Source: Rubidibacter lacunae KORDI 51-2
GTDB lineage: Bacteria > Cyanobacteriota > Cyanobacteriia > Cyanobacteriales > Rubidibacteraceae
Length of the DNA: 63,483 nt
Reading direction: 5' to 3'
Assembly (NCBI RefSeq): GCF_000473895.1
Contig: NZ_ASSJ01000036.1
Span: 1-63,483, forward strand
The notes under the pieces are model-generated. The model was not told the DNA's origin, searched no databases, and saw only the letters and a list, made by a program, of their open reading frames with translations. This document shows, in pieces, positions 41,743 to 52,620 of the stretch (position 1 is its first letter; every line of letters begins with the position of its first letter). The translations under genes were made by a program, and so were the position numbers.

Positions 41743-42567
41743 ATGTCGGCGATGAAACGTCATTCGGTTTTGACCGGCTTGTTGACCGGAACGATCGCCT
41801 GTTTGACAGCATTCGGGTATTGTGCGTCGCGATCGGCAGTGGACGGCAGCGCGGCAACGCCGGCCGTTACCATCACCGTCTCGGCAGCAGCCAGCCTCCA
41901 AGATGTCTTGGAAGCACTTACGCCGCAGTTCATCGCCACCCACCCGGAGATCGCTGCGCATTATAACTTCGGCTCCTCGGGGTCGCTGCAGCGGCAAATC
42001 GAGCAAGGGGCACCGGTGGACGTCTTTTTCTCGGCGTCAGCCGAGCAGATGGAGGCTCTAGACGACCAGGGACTGATTCTCAGCACCACTCGCCGGGATG
42101 TTGTCGGCAACCACTTGGTGGCGATCGCGCCCCTAGACTCTACCCTGGAGGCAAGCGACCTAACGCAACTCAAAACCGCCGCGATCGACCATATTGCCGT
42201 CGGCGAGTTTCGAAGCGTTCCTGCCGGACGGTATGCCGAGCAGGTCTTTGCGACCTTGAACTTGCTGGAGCCCCTGCAATCCAAGTTTGCGTTCGGTAAC
42301 AACGTGCGCGGCGTACTGTCGGCCGTCGAAAGTGGTAATGCCGACCTGGGAGTGGTCTACGCGACCGATGCCGCGCTATCCGATCGCGTCAAGATCGTGG
42401 CGACGGCACCCGCAGAGTCCCATCAGCCCATTCGCTATCCCGTTGCCGCGATCGCGAGCAGCGTGCAGCCCGAGGCCGCGCGGGCGTTTATCGCCTTTTT
42501 GCAAACAAACGTTGCGCGGGAGACCTTTACCGCATTTGGGTTTGCACCAGTGCCGTCCGACGACTGA
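41743..42567 (+). CDS. modA: Molybdate ABC transporter substrate-binding protein ModA
   Basis: A 274-residue periplasmic protein. The N-terminus has a signal sequence with a possible lipobox-like YCAS (about residues 26-29), then the ModA fold: VTVSAAASLQDVLEAL, the oxyanion-binding GSSGSLQRQIEQGAPVDVFF, and FGNNVRGVLSAVESGNADLGVVYATDA. It captures molybdate or tungstate and delivers it to ModBC. ATG at 41743 has AGGAG 7 bases upstream. modBC starts 18 bp downstream, so the two are one operon. Confidence 0.93.
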   Translation: MSAMKRHSVLTGLLTGTIACLTAFGYCASRSAVDGSAATPAVTITVSAAASLQDVLEALTPQFIATHPEIAAHYNFGSSGSLQRQIEQGAPVDVFFSASAEQMEALDDQGLILSTTRRDVVGNHLVAIAPLDSTLEASDLTQLKTAAIDHIAVGEFRSVPAGRYAEQVFATLNLLEPLQSKFAFGNNVRGVLSAVESGNADLGVVYATDAALSDRVKIVATAPAESHQPIRYPVAAIASSVQPEAARAFIAFLQTNVARETFTAFGFAPVPSDD

Positions 42568-42585
42568 GCCGTTAAGTGTGCCCTC

Positions 42586-44589
42586 ATGCCCGACTTCTCT
42601 CCGCTTTGGATCTCCTTGCGGATTGCCGCGATCGCCACACCCATTGCCGTTTGCTTGGGCATTGGAGCGGCCTACGGCATACAACGTTATCGCGGTCGGG
42701 GACGGGCTCTGATAGAAGGTGTCTTGCTCGCGCCGATGGTACTGCCCCCAACTGTATTGGGCTTTCTGTTGCTGCTACTACTGGGCAAAAACAGACCGCT
42801 CGGCGCGCTGCTGGACAGAGCGGGGATCGATCTCGTTTTTACTTGGTATGCAGCCGTCATCACCGCCACGATCGTTGCCTTGCCGCTGGCGTATAAAACC
42901 GTCCTGGGTGCCTTCGGGCAAATCGACGCCAACATTCAACAAGCAGCCAGAACTCTGGGAGCCTCCGAGCTGAGGCTGCTGCGAGAGATCGCGCTGCCGT
43001 TAGCACTGCCGGGGTTGATTGCAGGAACGACGCTGGCATTCGCCCGTGCCCTGGGAGAGTTCGGCGCAACCTTGATGCTGGCCGGCAATATTCCCGGCAA
43101 AACCCAAACCATTTCCATGGCGATTTATTTCGCGGTGGAAGCTGGCGCTTTTGGGGAAGCAGCGCTCTGGACGGGGGTGATTTTCGCGATCGCGTTGGGG
43201 GGATTATGGCTGGCCAATCTGCGGTTGACCCCCGATCGGAGTCGCGTTGGGAATCGGATTTCCCCAGCCGAGAGGGAACCAATTGCTCTGGCGGCACCTA
43301 ACCCCCCGCTGCCGTTCGAGCGCTCCGCGAGTGGCCATCCGGTCCTCGAAGTAGCGATCGCCAAGCAACTTCCTGGCTTTACGCTCGAAGTCTCCTTTAC
43401 CACCGACCGGCATCCGCTGGGGTTGCTGGGAGCATCTGGTGCGGGCAAAAGCTTGATCCTGCGCTGCATCGCCGGGACCGAAACGCCAGATTCCGGGCGC
43501 ATTGTTGCCAACGGGCGGGTATTGTTTGACTCCGCAGCAGGTATCGACTTACCGATCCGCGATCGCCGGATCGGGATTTTGTTCCAGAATTACGCCTTGT
43601 TTCCAAACATGAGCGCCGCCGAGAACGTTGCCTTCGGGTTGCCGGTCGAACTGTCGCGGCGGCAGCGGCGGCAGCTGGCCGAACGAGAACTCGCCGCAGT
43701 GCAGCTTACCGGTTTCGGCGATCGCTTGCCGGGGGAACTCTCGGGCGGGCAACAGCAGCGCGTTGCCCTAGCCCGCGCCCTAGCTAGCCAGCCCGATGTC
43801 TTGCTCTTAGACGAGCCGTTTTCGGCGCTGGATACGCATTTACGCCACCTGATCGAGCGCGATTTGCGATTGCGACTTGAGGGCTTCAACGGTACGACGC
43901 TATTTGTCACGCACAACATAGAGGAAGCCTACCGATTGTGCGATCGCCTGCTGGTGATGGATCGAGGGCGCGCGCTCGTCTGTAACTCTAAAGCAACTGT
44001 TCTGGATCGTCCCGAAACCGTTCGCGCTGCCAGTCTTACGGGATGCAAAAACATTTCGCGGGTGGTGCCTTTGGGTCCCCATACTGTCCGCGCCCTCGAC
44101 TGGGACTGCACGCTCCAGGTTGCAGAACTCGCGTGCGATCGCATCACTCATCTCGGCATGCGCGCTCACCACATTGGCTTTTTGGAGACCGACACTCCCC
44201 GCACGGAAGCGCCTGGCATTGCGTCGGAGGGACGAATCGACTCGAACGGATCGGGCCGCACCGAGCTGCAGGCAGCCTCCGCGCCCTCTCCAAGTGTTTT
44301 AACTGCCCCGAACGTCTTTCCCTGCTGGCTCAGCGCGACGAGCGAAACCCCTCACCGCGTAACCCTCTACCTCAAACTCAACGCAGTGCCCAACAGCGCT
44401 CAAGATTACCATTTGCAGGCAGAGGTGTTTAAAGAACGGTGGGCAACGCTCAAACATGCGCCCCTACCCTGGTCGATCCAACTCGCCCCACAGCGACTGA
44501 TGATGTTGAGGGAAACACTCGAGTCGCTCGGTTCGAGTCGTGCGGGTTCTCCAGGATATTCCCGACCCGTTCCCGACTCTCCCAATTAA
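42586..44589 (+). CDS. modBC: Molybdate ABC transporter, ModB-ModC fusion
   Basis: A 667-residue fusion. Residues 1-215 are the ModB permease with five hydrophobic segments and the EAA loop (QAARTLGASELRLLREIALPLALPG). Residues about 245-470 are the ModC ATPase: GASGAGKSLILRCIAG (Walker A), LSGGQQQRVALARALA (signature), VLLLDEPFSAL (Walker B) and VTHNIEEAYRLCD. The C-terminal 190 residues should hold the TOBE/MOP-like regulatory domain, longer than in separate ModC. Such permease-ATPase fusion is known in cyanobacteria. Translation likely follows modA. Confidence 0.93.
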   Translation: MPDFSPLWISLRIAAIATPIAVCLGIGAAYGIQRYRGRGRALIEGVLLAPMVLPPTVLGFLLLLLLGKNRPLGALLDRAGIDLVFTWYAAVITATIVALPLAYKTVLGAFGQIDANIQQAARTLGASELRLLREIALPLALPGLIAGTTLAFARALGEFGATLMLAGNIPGKTQTISMAIYFAVEAGAFGEAALWTGVIFAIALGGLWLANLRLTPDRSRVGNRISPAEREPIALAAPNPPLPFERSASGHPVLEVAIAKQLPGFTLEVSFTTDRHPLGLLGASGAGKSLILRCIAGTETPDSGRIVANGRVLFDSAAGIDLPIRDRRIGILFQNYALFPNMSAAENVAFGLPVELSRRQRRQLAERELAAVQLTGFGDRLPGELSGGQQQRVALARALASQPDVLLLDEPFSALDTHLRHLIERDLRLRLEGFNGTTLFVTHNIEEAYRLCDRLLVMDRGRALVCNSKATVLDRPETVRAASLTGCKNISRVVPLGPHTVRALDWDCTLQVAELACDRITHLGMRAHHIGFLETDTPRTEAPGIASEGRIDSNGSGRTELQAASAPSPSVLTAPNVFPCWLSATSETPHRVTLYLKLNAVPNSAQDYHLQAEVFKERWATLKHAPLPWSIQLAPQRLMMLRETLESLGSSRAGSPGYSRPVPDSPN

Positions 44590-44705
44590 GCCACTTAACC
44601 GCTCAAATCTAATCTCCAATCCTTTGAAGATTGAACGCTAACAAAAGCGGGACTGTTGCAGACCGATCGCAGGTGCACAGTTCGGGTTCGGTTCCTCCAA
44701 TCAAC

Positions 44706-45467
<762 letters not shown>

Positions 45468-45569
45468 GGTCTTTTGGAAGCAAACTTTCTCGATTCTAGA
45501 CTCCGCACCGGCGGGCCAAATCTGGTGTGGGAGCAATCGGTCAAACCATGGGTAGTACCAAAAACAATG

Positions 45570-45790
45570 GTGTGTTGATGAGAGGGTTGTAGTGGTGAAT
45601 GAATAACCACAACCTGCCAATGCGATCTAATAGACACCTGAAACCAGCTAATCTCCGCCGCAAAACCGTGAGAAGCACTGATGCAAGGTACAGTTGAAAC
45701 GCGGAATTTCGCTGGTCTTGCCACTGTGATTGGTGACGACCAGATGGCGTTTCGAGCGCAGTATGCCTCGATCGGCTTCCCATTCATGGG
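45570..45790 (-). pseudogene. IS1-family transposase (InsB-like) C-terminal remnant
   Basis: Minus strand: KRHLVVTNHSGKTSEIPRFN, CTLHQCFSRF, then after a frameshift LRRRLAGFRCLLDRIGRLWL and FIHHYNPL. IS1 transposases end with a similar block (RFN-TLRQR-SRLVR...SFSK...FIHHYN). Only the catalytic C-terminus is visible, with at least one frameshift. It lies just upstream of the MacB/LolD-type ATPase gene and may have disrupted its original upstream region. Confidence 0.65.
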
Positions 45791-46185
45791 TGAAGAAGAC
45801 GGCCTATTGTCAAGAGACCGGGGGCAACAACGTCCAGAGCGCATCAGCACGCTCGGAACCTCGCGTGGATTCGTAGTCGTTGTTTATTTCTCGGATTTGG
45901 ACATCAAGCACAAGTCAGACCGCTAATTGACTGACAAAACTGATACGGGAGCAGAGGCCTAGCGAGTGGTGTGAATTTCCAACTCCAGCTGAGAGCAGGG
46001 TTACTCGTGTCTCGACATTTCACCTAAGACAGCTCGTTTTTTTCAGCCCGTGCCTCCGGGACAGCGGGGTCTCAACCAGAATGACGGCTGTCGTATTTCA
46101 GCTGGGTCGGCAATTGGTGCAAGTGCATCTCTGTGAGTAGCTTGGGGTATGGTTAGAGGCACGTTCCGTTTGTTGCAAATCCGCC
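45791..46185. other. Intergenic, promoter side of the FIST gene
   Basis: About 395 bp with no supported gene. The plus-strand frame across 45681-45926 is the complement of the IS1 remnant. No clear promoter motif. Confidence 0.35.
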
Positions 46186-47469
46186 ATGCCAGACCAAATC
46201 CAATGGGCAACTGCTCTCTCAACTCGCCCGTCACTCGAAGCAGCGGTGGCAGAGGTGGTAGAGCTGGTGCAGCAGTCGCTGTCCGCTGCACCAGACGTGG
46301 GATTTGTGTTTATCTCCTCTGCGTACGCGAGCGAGTACCCACGCTTGGTCCCGCTGTTACGCGATCGCCTGCCGCTCCCGGTTATCATCGGCTGCGGCGG
46401 CGGCGGTATCATCGGCACGGGGAAGGATCGCGCAGCATTAGAAATTGAAAACAGTCCGGCTCTGAGTCTTAGCGTTGCCGTGCTCCCCGGCGTTGCGGTA
46501 ACACCCTTCCAGATCGATAGTGATGCGCTCCCCGATCTCGACGCACCCACATCGGACTGGACGGAACTAGTGGGCGTCGATCCGGCACGCCAACCCGGTT
46601 TCGTCGTCTTGATAGACCCGGCATTCGGGCATGTGAATGACTTGCTAGAAGGTTTGGACTACGCCTATCCCGGTGCCGCTAAAGTCGGCGGGCTAGCTAG
46701 CGCCACGGGCCTCGGCGGGCAAAGCGGCTTGTTTTATTACAACGAGGGCGGATCGGCGGTCGGTACGCCGCCAAACGCGGGCGTCGTCGGTGTTGCCTTC
46801 GACGGCAATCTGATCCTCGACACCTTGGTTGCCCAAGGTTGCCGGCCGGTGGGTTCGTTGCTGCAGGTCGTGCAAGGCGAACGCAACATCATCTTGGAAG
46901 TCACCGATGCCACCGCACCGACTGGCGAAACTATCACGTCACTGGAAGCACTGCGCCGCACGATCGCCGACCTCAGCCCAGACGATCGCGAACTTGCCCA
47001 GGATTCGCTCTTTATCGGCATCGCGCGCGACGAGTTTAAACTCGAACTCGAACAGGGGGATTTCTTGATCCGCAATCTGCTCGGCGTCGACCCGCGCATC
47101 GGCGCCATCGCCGTCGGCGATCGCGTGCGACCGGGCCAGCGCCTGCAGTTTCATTTGCGTGACGCCCGCACTTCAGCCGAGGATCTTGAGCTGCTGCTGC
47201 AGGCAAGCTGTCGGGACGGGAACACATCGGCAGCAGGGGCGCTGCTCTTTTCGTGTCTGGGGCGCGGCCAAGGACTTTACGGCGAAGAGCACTTCGACTC
47301 CCGCTTGTTCCAGCGCTACTTCAACGGCATACAAGTCGGCGGCTTCTTCTGCAGCGGTGAAATCGGACCCGTCGGCCATCGCACGTTCTTACATGGCTAC
47401 ACCTCAGCTTTTGGAATCTTGCGCCAGCCGAGCCAGGTTAGTAACGGGACAATTGGAAAAACTATTTGA
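46186..47469 (+). CDS. FIST-domain sensory protein (FIST N + FIST C)
   Basis: A 427-residue cytoplasmic protein. Residues about 30-235 form FIST N (VGFVFISSAYASEYPRL, VIGCGGGGIIG, PAFGHVNDLLEGLDYAYPGA, KVGGLASA); residues about 240-405 form FIST C (DRVRPGQRLQFHLRDARTSAEDL, GALLFSCLGRGQGLYGEEHFD, GGFFCSGEIGPVG, FLHGYTSAFGI). FIST proteins are predicted small-molecule (possibly amino-acid) sensors coupled to signalling proteins. No kinase or cyclase gene is adjacent. Confidence 0.9.
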   Translation: MPDQIQWATALSTRPSLEAAVAEVVELVQQSLSAAPDVGFVFISSAYASEYPRLVPLLRDRLPLPVIIGCGGGGIIGTGKDRAALEIENSPALSLSVAVLPGVAVTPFQIDSDALPDLDAPTSDWTELVGVDPARQPGFVVLIDPAFGHVNDLLEGLDYAYPGAAKVGGLASATGLGGQSGLFYYNEGGSAVGTPPNAGVVGVAFDGNLILDTLVAQGCRPVGSLLQVVQGERNIILEVTDATAPTGETITSLEALRRTIADLSPDDRELAQDSLFIGIARDEFKLELEQGDFLIRNLLGVDPRIGAIAVGDRVRPGQRLQFHLRDARTSAEDLELLLQASCRDGNTSAAGALLFSCLGRGQGLYGEEHFDSRLFQRYFNGIQVGGFFCSGEIGPVGHRTFLHGYTSAFGILRQPSQVSNGTIGKTI

Positions 47470-47564
47470 TAGATTGTGCGAGATTTATACATGCAATATG
47501 ACTTGTCCGCCCTCGCTTTTTTGGCTATGCTGAGCGATGTTGTCCCCAGACTTGGAGCCATCCC

Positions 47565-48224
47565 GTGAATAGCCCAGAACTAACGCCCGATAAGATTCTG
47601 CAAGCACTTAACTGGCGCTATGCTACCAAGAAATTCGACCCCACGCGCAAGATTCCCGATGATATTTGGAATGCGCTGGAAGAGAGTTTGGTGCTTGCAC
47701 CGTCGTCATTCGGGCTGCAACCCTGGCTGTTTCTAATCGTTCGCGATCCACAGGTGCGCCAGCAGTTAGTAGCGCATTCCTGGGGACAAAAGCAAGTTGC
47801 CGAAGCATCGCACTTAGTTGTCTTTGCTATCCAAGAAAACATTAGTTCGGCGGACGTAGATCGCTATCTAGCCCGCATGTCTGAAGTGCAGGGCACGCCA
47901 GTTGAAAATCTTCAAGGTTACGGCAATGTAGTCAAAGGCTTCATTGCCAACCCGCCCTTTCCGCTCGACATGAAGGAGTGGGCAGCCCGCCAAGTTTATA
48001 TCGCCCTAGCGCAATATATGGTGGCCGCAGCCTTCCTCGGCATCGACACCTGTCCGATGGAAGGTATTGTTCCGGCAAAGTACGACGAAGTCCTCGGGCT
48101 GAGCGATCGCGGCTACAGTTCGGTTGTCGCCTGCCCGGCCGGCTACCGCTCGCCAGATGATAAATCCGCTACTCGCCCGAAAGTACGCTACCCCAAATCG
48201 AGCGTGATCGAATACGTGGGCTAG
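47565..48224 (+). CDS. NAD(P)H-dependent nitroreductase-family oxidoreductase
   Basis: A 219-residue FMN-dependent protein of the NfsB/YdjA family: ALNWRYATKKFDPTRKI at the N-terminus, LAPSSFGLQPWLFLIVRDP, VAAAFLGIDTCPMEGI and a C-terminal PKSSVIEYV. Such enzymes reduce nitro-compounds, quinones or flavins. Translation begins with GTG at 47565. It is the only gene on this strand between the FIST gene and the SGNH-like gene. Confidence 0.9.
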   Translation: MNSPELTPDKILQALNWRYATKKFDPTRKIPDDIWNALEESLVLAPSSFGLQPWLFLIVRDPQVRQQLVAHSWGQKQVAEASHLVVFAIQENISSADVDRYLARMSEVQGTPVENLQGYGNVVKGFIANPPFPLDMKEWAARQVYIALAQYMVAAAFLGIDTCPMEGIVPAKYDEVLGLSDRGYSSVVACPAGYRSPDDKSATRPKVRYPKSSVIEYVG

Positions 48225-48338
48225 ACTAGACCCCGCGGGCAGGCGATTGTCTCAAGAAGCAAGGCGATCGCCGCCCAAAATTCATCCGATCCGACTCGCT
48301 GCCAAGGTAACGGTAAAGCTCCCCGAACCTGAGATCGG

Positions 48339-50045
48339 TTAAAACCCGAGATCGGCCCGCGCGACTTCGGCTGCGGCAAAGACTTCTTCATCGGGGAGTT
48401 CGCTCCAGTCCGGATCGCCGATTTCTGCATAAAACGTTTCGTCGTAGGCACGGGTCCGCGTCACGACAGGCATGGGAACGGCATGACCGAGAACGAGTGC
48501 TTGTTGTTTGGAATCTAGCTTGGCGAGGACGGAGCGCAGCGTTTGCCCACCAGAAACGCCAGTAAAAATGGCGTCGATGTCTTTCTCATCGTTCAGCAAA
48601 CACGTGATGCGCGTGCCCACCTGCGACATGACCTCCGGATCGATTCCCGACGGGCGCTGATCGACGACGAGCAACGTCACGAAATATTTGCGCATTTCCC
48701 GCGCGATCGTGCCGAAGATGGTTTGATGCACGATCTTGGAGTCGAGGAAGCGGTGCGCTTCTTCGATGCAGATGACGAGTTGTCGCGGTCTCAGTGCGGG
48801 ATTTTTTGATTGAAGAAACTGCTCCGCCTTGCGAACGTAGGACGAGTGAATCCGCCGTGTAATCGCGTTTGCAGCCAGCATGTACGACAGCATATTCGAC
48901 TGCGAACCGAATTCGACCACGATGTGCTTGCCCGCGTGAAGCGACTGCAATATGCGATCGATATAGTCGTGCGGACAAGCCGAGCGGATGTACTTCAGCG
49001 TATCCAGGCGTGCGAGCTTGCGCTGTAAAGCGGAGATCGAGCCCCGATGCCCTTGCTTTTCCTCGCAAAAGAGCTGGATCTCTTCGTTGGTCATATTGAG
49101 CAGCTGCACGATCCACGATTTGCCAAACTCGGCGCGCAGGATATTCGCGTTGTCGAGACTGGCCTCGGATAAGCCGAGTTCGCCGCCGACGAGGCGCAAG
49201 TCTTCAATTTCGATTTGGTCGTAGCTGATGAAGAGTTCTTGGGCATCGCGCACGCCGCGCCGCTGAGTTGATTCCGGGTCGAGCGTGTAAATTTCAACGC
49301 GTCCGGGAAACAGTTGTCGCAAACCCTTGACCGTGTTAAAGCCTTTGCCTTCGCGGACGGCTTCCCAACCGTACTCGGAGTGCATGTCGAAAATTAAGTT
49401 GACGCCGGCGTCGCGGCGAATGATCCCCGACAACAACAAACGCGTGAGGAATGATTTACCAGTGCCGGATTTACCAAAAACGCCGTTACTGCGCTCGACG
49501 AACGTATCTAAATCCAAACAGATCGGAACGTCCATATCCAGCGGTTGTCCGATGGAAAAGTTACGGCGATGCGGGTCGTCTTCCCATCCGAAAACGCTCC
49601 GGAAGTCGCGCTTGCTGGCTTCATAAACCTGACTGAAGTGACTGGGAACGGTTTTGACCGGCTGCAATTGGTTTTCACTGCTGCTTTGTGCTTGAAAAGA
49701 GGCGATCGCGCCGGTCTGACGAACGTCAGATCGCTCGGGCTGTCCTTCGCGGGCAGGGACGAACATCAGCATCGGCGTCAGCGCGATCGTGCTGTAGGTG
49801 CTGCCGCCGGCGAGGACTTCGCACAAAAAGTCGTCGTCCGGCGAGGGGGGCAGCGCAGCAATGCGCGTGCTGGTTGTGCCCAGTTCGACATCCGTAAGCA
49901 AGCAAAAAAAACGTGCCTGCTGCCCTTGCACCACGAGAAACTTGCCAACGCGCATGGTTTCGACAGAGATGTCTGGGTGCAGCCGCACGTCCAACCCCTG
50001 CGTCAGCGAGCCACCGATGACCGAGCCGAGCGTTCGATCGTTCAT
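48339..50045 (-). CDS. HerA-like ATPase
   Basis: A 568-residue FtsK/HerA-type P-loop ATPase. Residues 1-130 look like a HAS-barrel with oligomerisation role; then GVFGKSGTGKSFLTRLLLSG (Walker A), NLIFDMHSEYGWEA, RQLVICIEEAHRFLDSK (Walker B with catalytic Glu) and VVDQRPSGIDPEVMSQVGTR (sensor region). HerA proteins usually act with the NurA nuclease in end resection, or as parts of anti-phage systems with nuclease partners. Neither NurA nor another nuclease is encoded next to it. AGGAGA precedes the ATG. Confidence 0.88.
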   Translation of the reverse strand: MNDRTLGSVIGGSLTQGLDVRLHPDISVETMRVGKFLVVQGQQARFFCLLTDVELGTTSTRIAALPPSPDDDFLCEVLAGGSTYSTIALTPMLMFVPAREGQPERSDVRQTGAIASFQAQSSSENQLQPVKTVPSHFSQVYEASKRDFRSVFGWEDDPHRRNFSIGQPLDMDVPICLDLDTFVERSNGVFGKSGTGKSFLTRLLLSGIIRRDAGVNLIFDMHSEYGWEAVREGKGFNTVKGLRQLFPGRVEIYTLDPESTQRRGVRDAQELFISYDQIEIEDLRLVGGELGLSEASLDNANILRAEFGKSWIVQLLNMTNEEIQLFCEEKQGHRGSISALQRKLARLDTLKYIRSACPHDYIDRILQSLHAGKHIVVEFGSQSNMLSYMLAANAITRRIHSSYVRKAEQFLQSKNPALRPRQLVICIEEAHRFLDSKIVHQTIFGTIAREMRKYFVTLLVVDQRPSGIDPEVMSQVGTRITCLLNDEKDIDAIFTGVSGGQTLRSVLAKLDSKQQALVLGHAVPMPVVTRTRAYDETFYAEIGDPDWSELPDEEVFAAAEVARADLGF

Positions 50046-50450
50046 TCATCTCTCCTGTCCGAAACCGCAGCGATTGTTTCCCGAATGCAATTACCGAGGC
50101 AGCATTACGCACGCCTCCCGATATCGGTTGCAACCGCAGGACCATCCCCCGACCGTACGACCGCGATCGCAATAGAACGATCGCACTACAGATCGAATGT
50201 TCGCCTACTTAGGTTCCGATCGTAAAAGAAATCTCGGCAGCTGTCACCCCATTGCCCGCCACCAGGGGCGATACGAGCAACTTGCCAGGTCATCACCGCA
50301 GTCGCCATCAATAGCTGGCAATCCACCCGCAAATTGACCGACGCGCCAATCGACTGGCGTGCCGGTCGAGTCCGCACCCACAGCTGCGAGCGAGCAAACC
50401 GTTTTGGTTTGCTCTCGGTACGCGGGCCGGGCGAGCTTTCCGAGCGATCG
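50046..50450. other. Intergenic between two minus-strand genes
   Basis: About 405 bp without a supported gene. Several GATCGC-type motifs occur, typical of the host genome. No tRNA or hairpin found. Confidence 0.35.
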
Positions 50451-50957
50451 CTAGCGAACAGTCAAATTCTGTTCTTCAATCGTACGTGCGAGCAGGCCGC
50501 TACAGGCATCGAGCAATAGGTCGATGACGTAGTCGAAGCCGTCCGGGCCGCCATAGTAAGGATCGGGGACTTCGGTGTCGGCATGATGATTGGCAAAATC
50601 GCACATCATTTTGACGCGATCGCCATAGCGATTCTGGGGGTCGAGTCGGAGAATGTTGCGATAGTTCTCTCGATCCATAGCCAAAATGAGGTCGAACGCC
50701 TCGAAGTCAGCGGTCGTGAATTGCCGCGCGCGTCCGTTCATGGCAATCCCGCGGGCGGACGCTGCCGCGCGCATGCGCGCGTCGGGCGGCGAGCCGATGT
50801 GATAGCTCGACGTTCCCGCCGAATCGCAGACAATTCGCTCGCTCAGTCCTGCCTCGGCGATCGCGTGATTCATAATGTTTTCTGCCGAGGGCGATCGGCA
50901 GATGTTTCCCAAACAGACGAACAATAATTTGTATGCCACGCTCGCTCGATACTCCAT
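50451..50957 (-). CDS. Low-molecular-weight protein-tyrosine phosphatase
   Basis: A 168-residue phosphatase with the P-loop C15-LGNIC-R21-S (CX5RS) and the second catalytic acid in VPDPYYGGPDGFDYV. It probably dephosphorylates tyrosine on proteins or small-molecule arsenate/phosphate relatives; in bacteria such enzymes often regulate exopolysaccharide synthesis. The start at 50957 places the P-loop at residue 15, as in the family; the frame upstream to 51152 is not homologous. Confidence 0.92.
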   Translation of the reverse strand: MEYRASVAYKLLFVCLGNICRSPSAENIMNHAIAEAGLSERIVCDSAGTSSYHIGSPPDARMRAAASARGIAMNGRARQFTTADFEAFDLILAMDRENYRNILRLDPQNRYGDRVKMMCDFANHHADTEVPDPYYGGPDGFDYVIDLLLDACSGLLARTIEEQNLTVR

Positions 50958-51222
50958 AACTCGCCCCCGCGATCGCGGGCTTCCAGGGCGATTGCTCGTG
51001 CTTACTCTATCATCGCGGGCAATCGGACTAGGATCTCCAGCATGAGCGACAGGACTATCGCGATCGGAAAGGGAACATCCCTGCCAGCGACTGCCTCTGC
51101 TGCTCTTACAATGCAATCGTGCAACGGTACGCGATCGCGGCCGCGAGCCCAAGTTCGGACTACACTAATTTCCAAATCGAATGCAATTGTCAGGCGCGCT
51201 CGTTGGGAGCGCGCATTAGCTC

Positions 51223-52620
51223 ATGCTGTTGCGATCTCGCCCGTCTTCATACCTGAGCAAAAAGAAACCTCCACGATCGCGATGGTGGGTGTGGGCCGCG
51301 GTGTTGGGCGTGCCAGCCGGGATCCTACTGGCGGAAGTCCTGCTGCGCTCGGTTGTTGACACTGCCGACCGCGACGCCACCTTTGCCCGCCACGGCAACG
51401 AGGCGGAAGTTGCGGCTTACACGCTGCAATTCCAGACGCGCGCGGGCGAGCCGCTAGCCGGCCAGCCACAATCGGGTCAGATCGCCGTTCGTCGCGAGCC
51501 CGCAGTCGGTTATGCCTTGGTTGCCAATCAACAGACCGATTTCTGGCAGTTAAATGAGCAAGGGTTCCGTGCGACCGAGCCGCTACCTCTGGCTAAACCC
51601 GATGGCGAACTGCGCATTTTTATCCTCGGCGGGTCGGCGGCATTCGGGTATTGGAACGCTGACAACGATGCCACGATTGCCGTGCATCTGGAGCAACAGC
51701 TCAACGCTCGCCTCGAAAGCCAGCAGCAGTCACCAGAGCAGTTCCAACCCCAGCGGTTGCCGTACTTCATACCCGACAAGCGCGAAGCACTCGAAAAAAC
51801 GCCGCGCGTGCAAGGCGAGCGAGCGCGAGTGGTTAATGCCGCCGTGCCGGGTTATGCCAGCGGCAACCAACTCGCGCAGCTCGCGTTAGAGATTTTGCCC
51901 TATCGGCCCGACGCGGTCGTCGCCATCGGCGGGTTCCGCGATCTGATCTTGCCTGCAGACGCCGAGATGACTGATATCCCTCAGCTCGATGCCTACTTGG
52001 GCAATACCAAACAACACGCACAAACTGCGATCGCCTTCTCGCTCGGACAACAAGTCCGGCGTTCTTACCTCGCCCGTGCGGTCGAGTTCTGGTTTCTGGG
52101 TACGGAACTAACGGCGTCAGGACACACGCTGATCGGTGCGGCTGTCGAGGGACCGACCGAGGGATCGCTCGAGGATCGCCTGCCGGCAACGGAAGCCGAG
52201 CTAACTGCGCGTATCGAACGCTATCGCCGTCATCTGGAGCAAGCTGTTCGCTTCGGCGCGAGTGCGCGCGTACCGATAATCGCTGTCCTCCAACCGGAAA
52301 TTTCCGGACGCGGGCCGCTAGAAGAATTCAGCGAAAGCGAGCGGGCGATCGCCGAAGACCTGGGGACCGCGTACTTCGATCGCGTCCGGCGCAGCTATCC
52401 GCCTCTGGCCGAAGCTGCCAACGAGCTCGGGAATACCTTTCCGAGCAACATTACAGTCCTCAACTTGCACGATCTATATGCTGATTTCGAGGAACCGGCG
52501 TTTGTCGATGCCATTCACCTCACTGAAGCTGCTAACTACCGCCTAGCCGAGCGCGTTTTCGAAACGCTCGTCGGCTTGCCACCACTGCAACTCGTCCCGC
52601 GCGATCCCTATCAACAATAG
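51223..52620 (+). CDS. SGNH/GDSL-hydrolase-like membrane-anchored protein
   Basis: A 465-residue protein with one N-terminal membrane segment (VWAAVLGVPAGILLAEVLL, about 24-42) and an extracytoplasmic SGNH-fold domain. Block I LGGSAAFGYW (nucleophile Ser), block II region VVNAAVPGYASG (Gly), block III AIGGFRDLI (an Arg/Phe in place of the usual N), and block V FVDAIHLTEAANYRLAERV (Asp-His). It may remove acyl groups from cell-surface glycans. The unusual block III needs a check. ATG at 51223. Confidence 0.75.
   Translation: MLLRSRPSSYLSKKKPPRSRWWVWAAVLGVPAGILLAEVLLRSVVDTADRDATFARHGNEAEVAAYTLQFQTRAGEPLAGQPQSGQIAVRREPAVGYALVANQQTDFWQLNEQGFRATEPLPLAKPDGELRIFILGGSAAFGYWNADNDATIAVHLEQQLNARLESQQQSPEQFQPQRLPYFIPDKREALEKTPRVQGERARVVNAAVPGYASGNQLAQLALEILPYRPDAVVAIGGFRDLILPADAEMTDIPQLDAYLGNTKQHAQTAIAFSLGQQVRRSYLARAVEFWFLGTELTASGHTLIGAAVEGPTEGSLEDRLPATEAELTARIERYRRHLEQAVRFGASARVPIIAVLQPEISGRGPLEEFSESERAIAEDLGTAYFDRVRRSYPPLAEAANELGNTFPSNITVLNLHDLYADFEEPAFVDAIHLTEAANYRLAERVFETLVGLPPLQLVPRDPYQQ

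Noticed and set aside
45681-45926. Plus-strand 81-residue frame upstream of the FIST gene
   Set aside because: It is the reverse complement of the IS1-type transposase remnant, whose conserved residues read on the minus strand.
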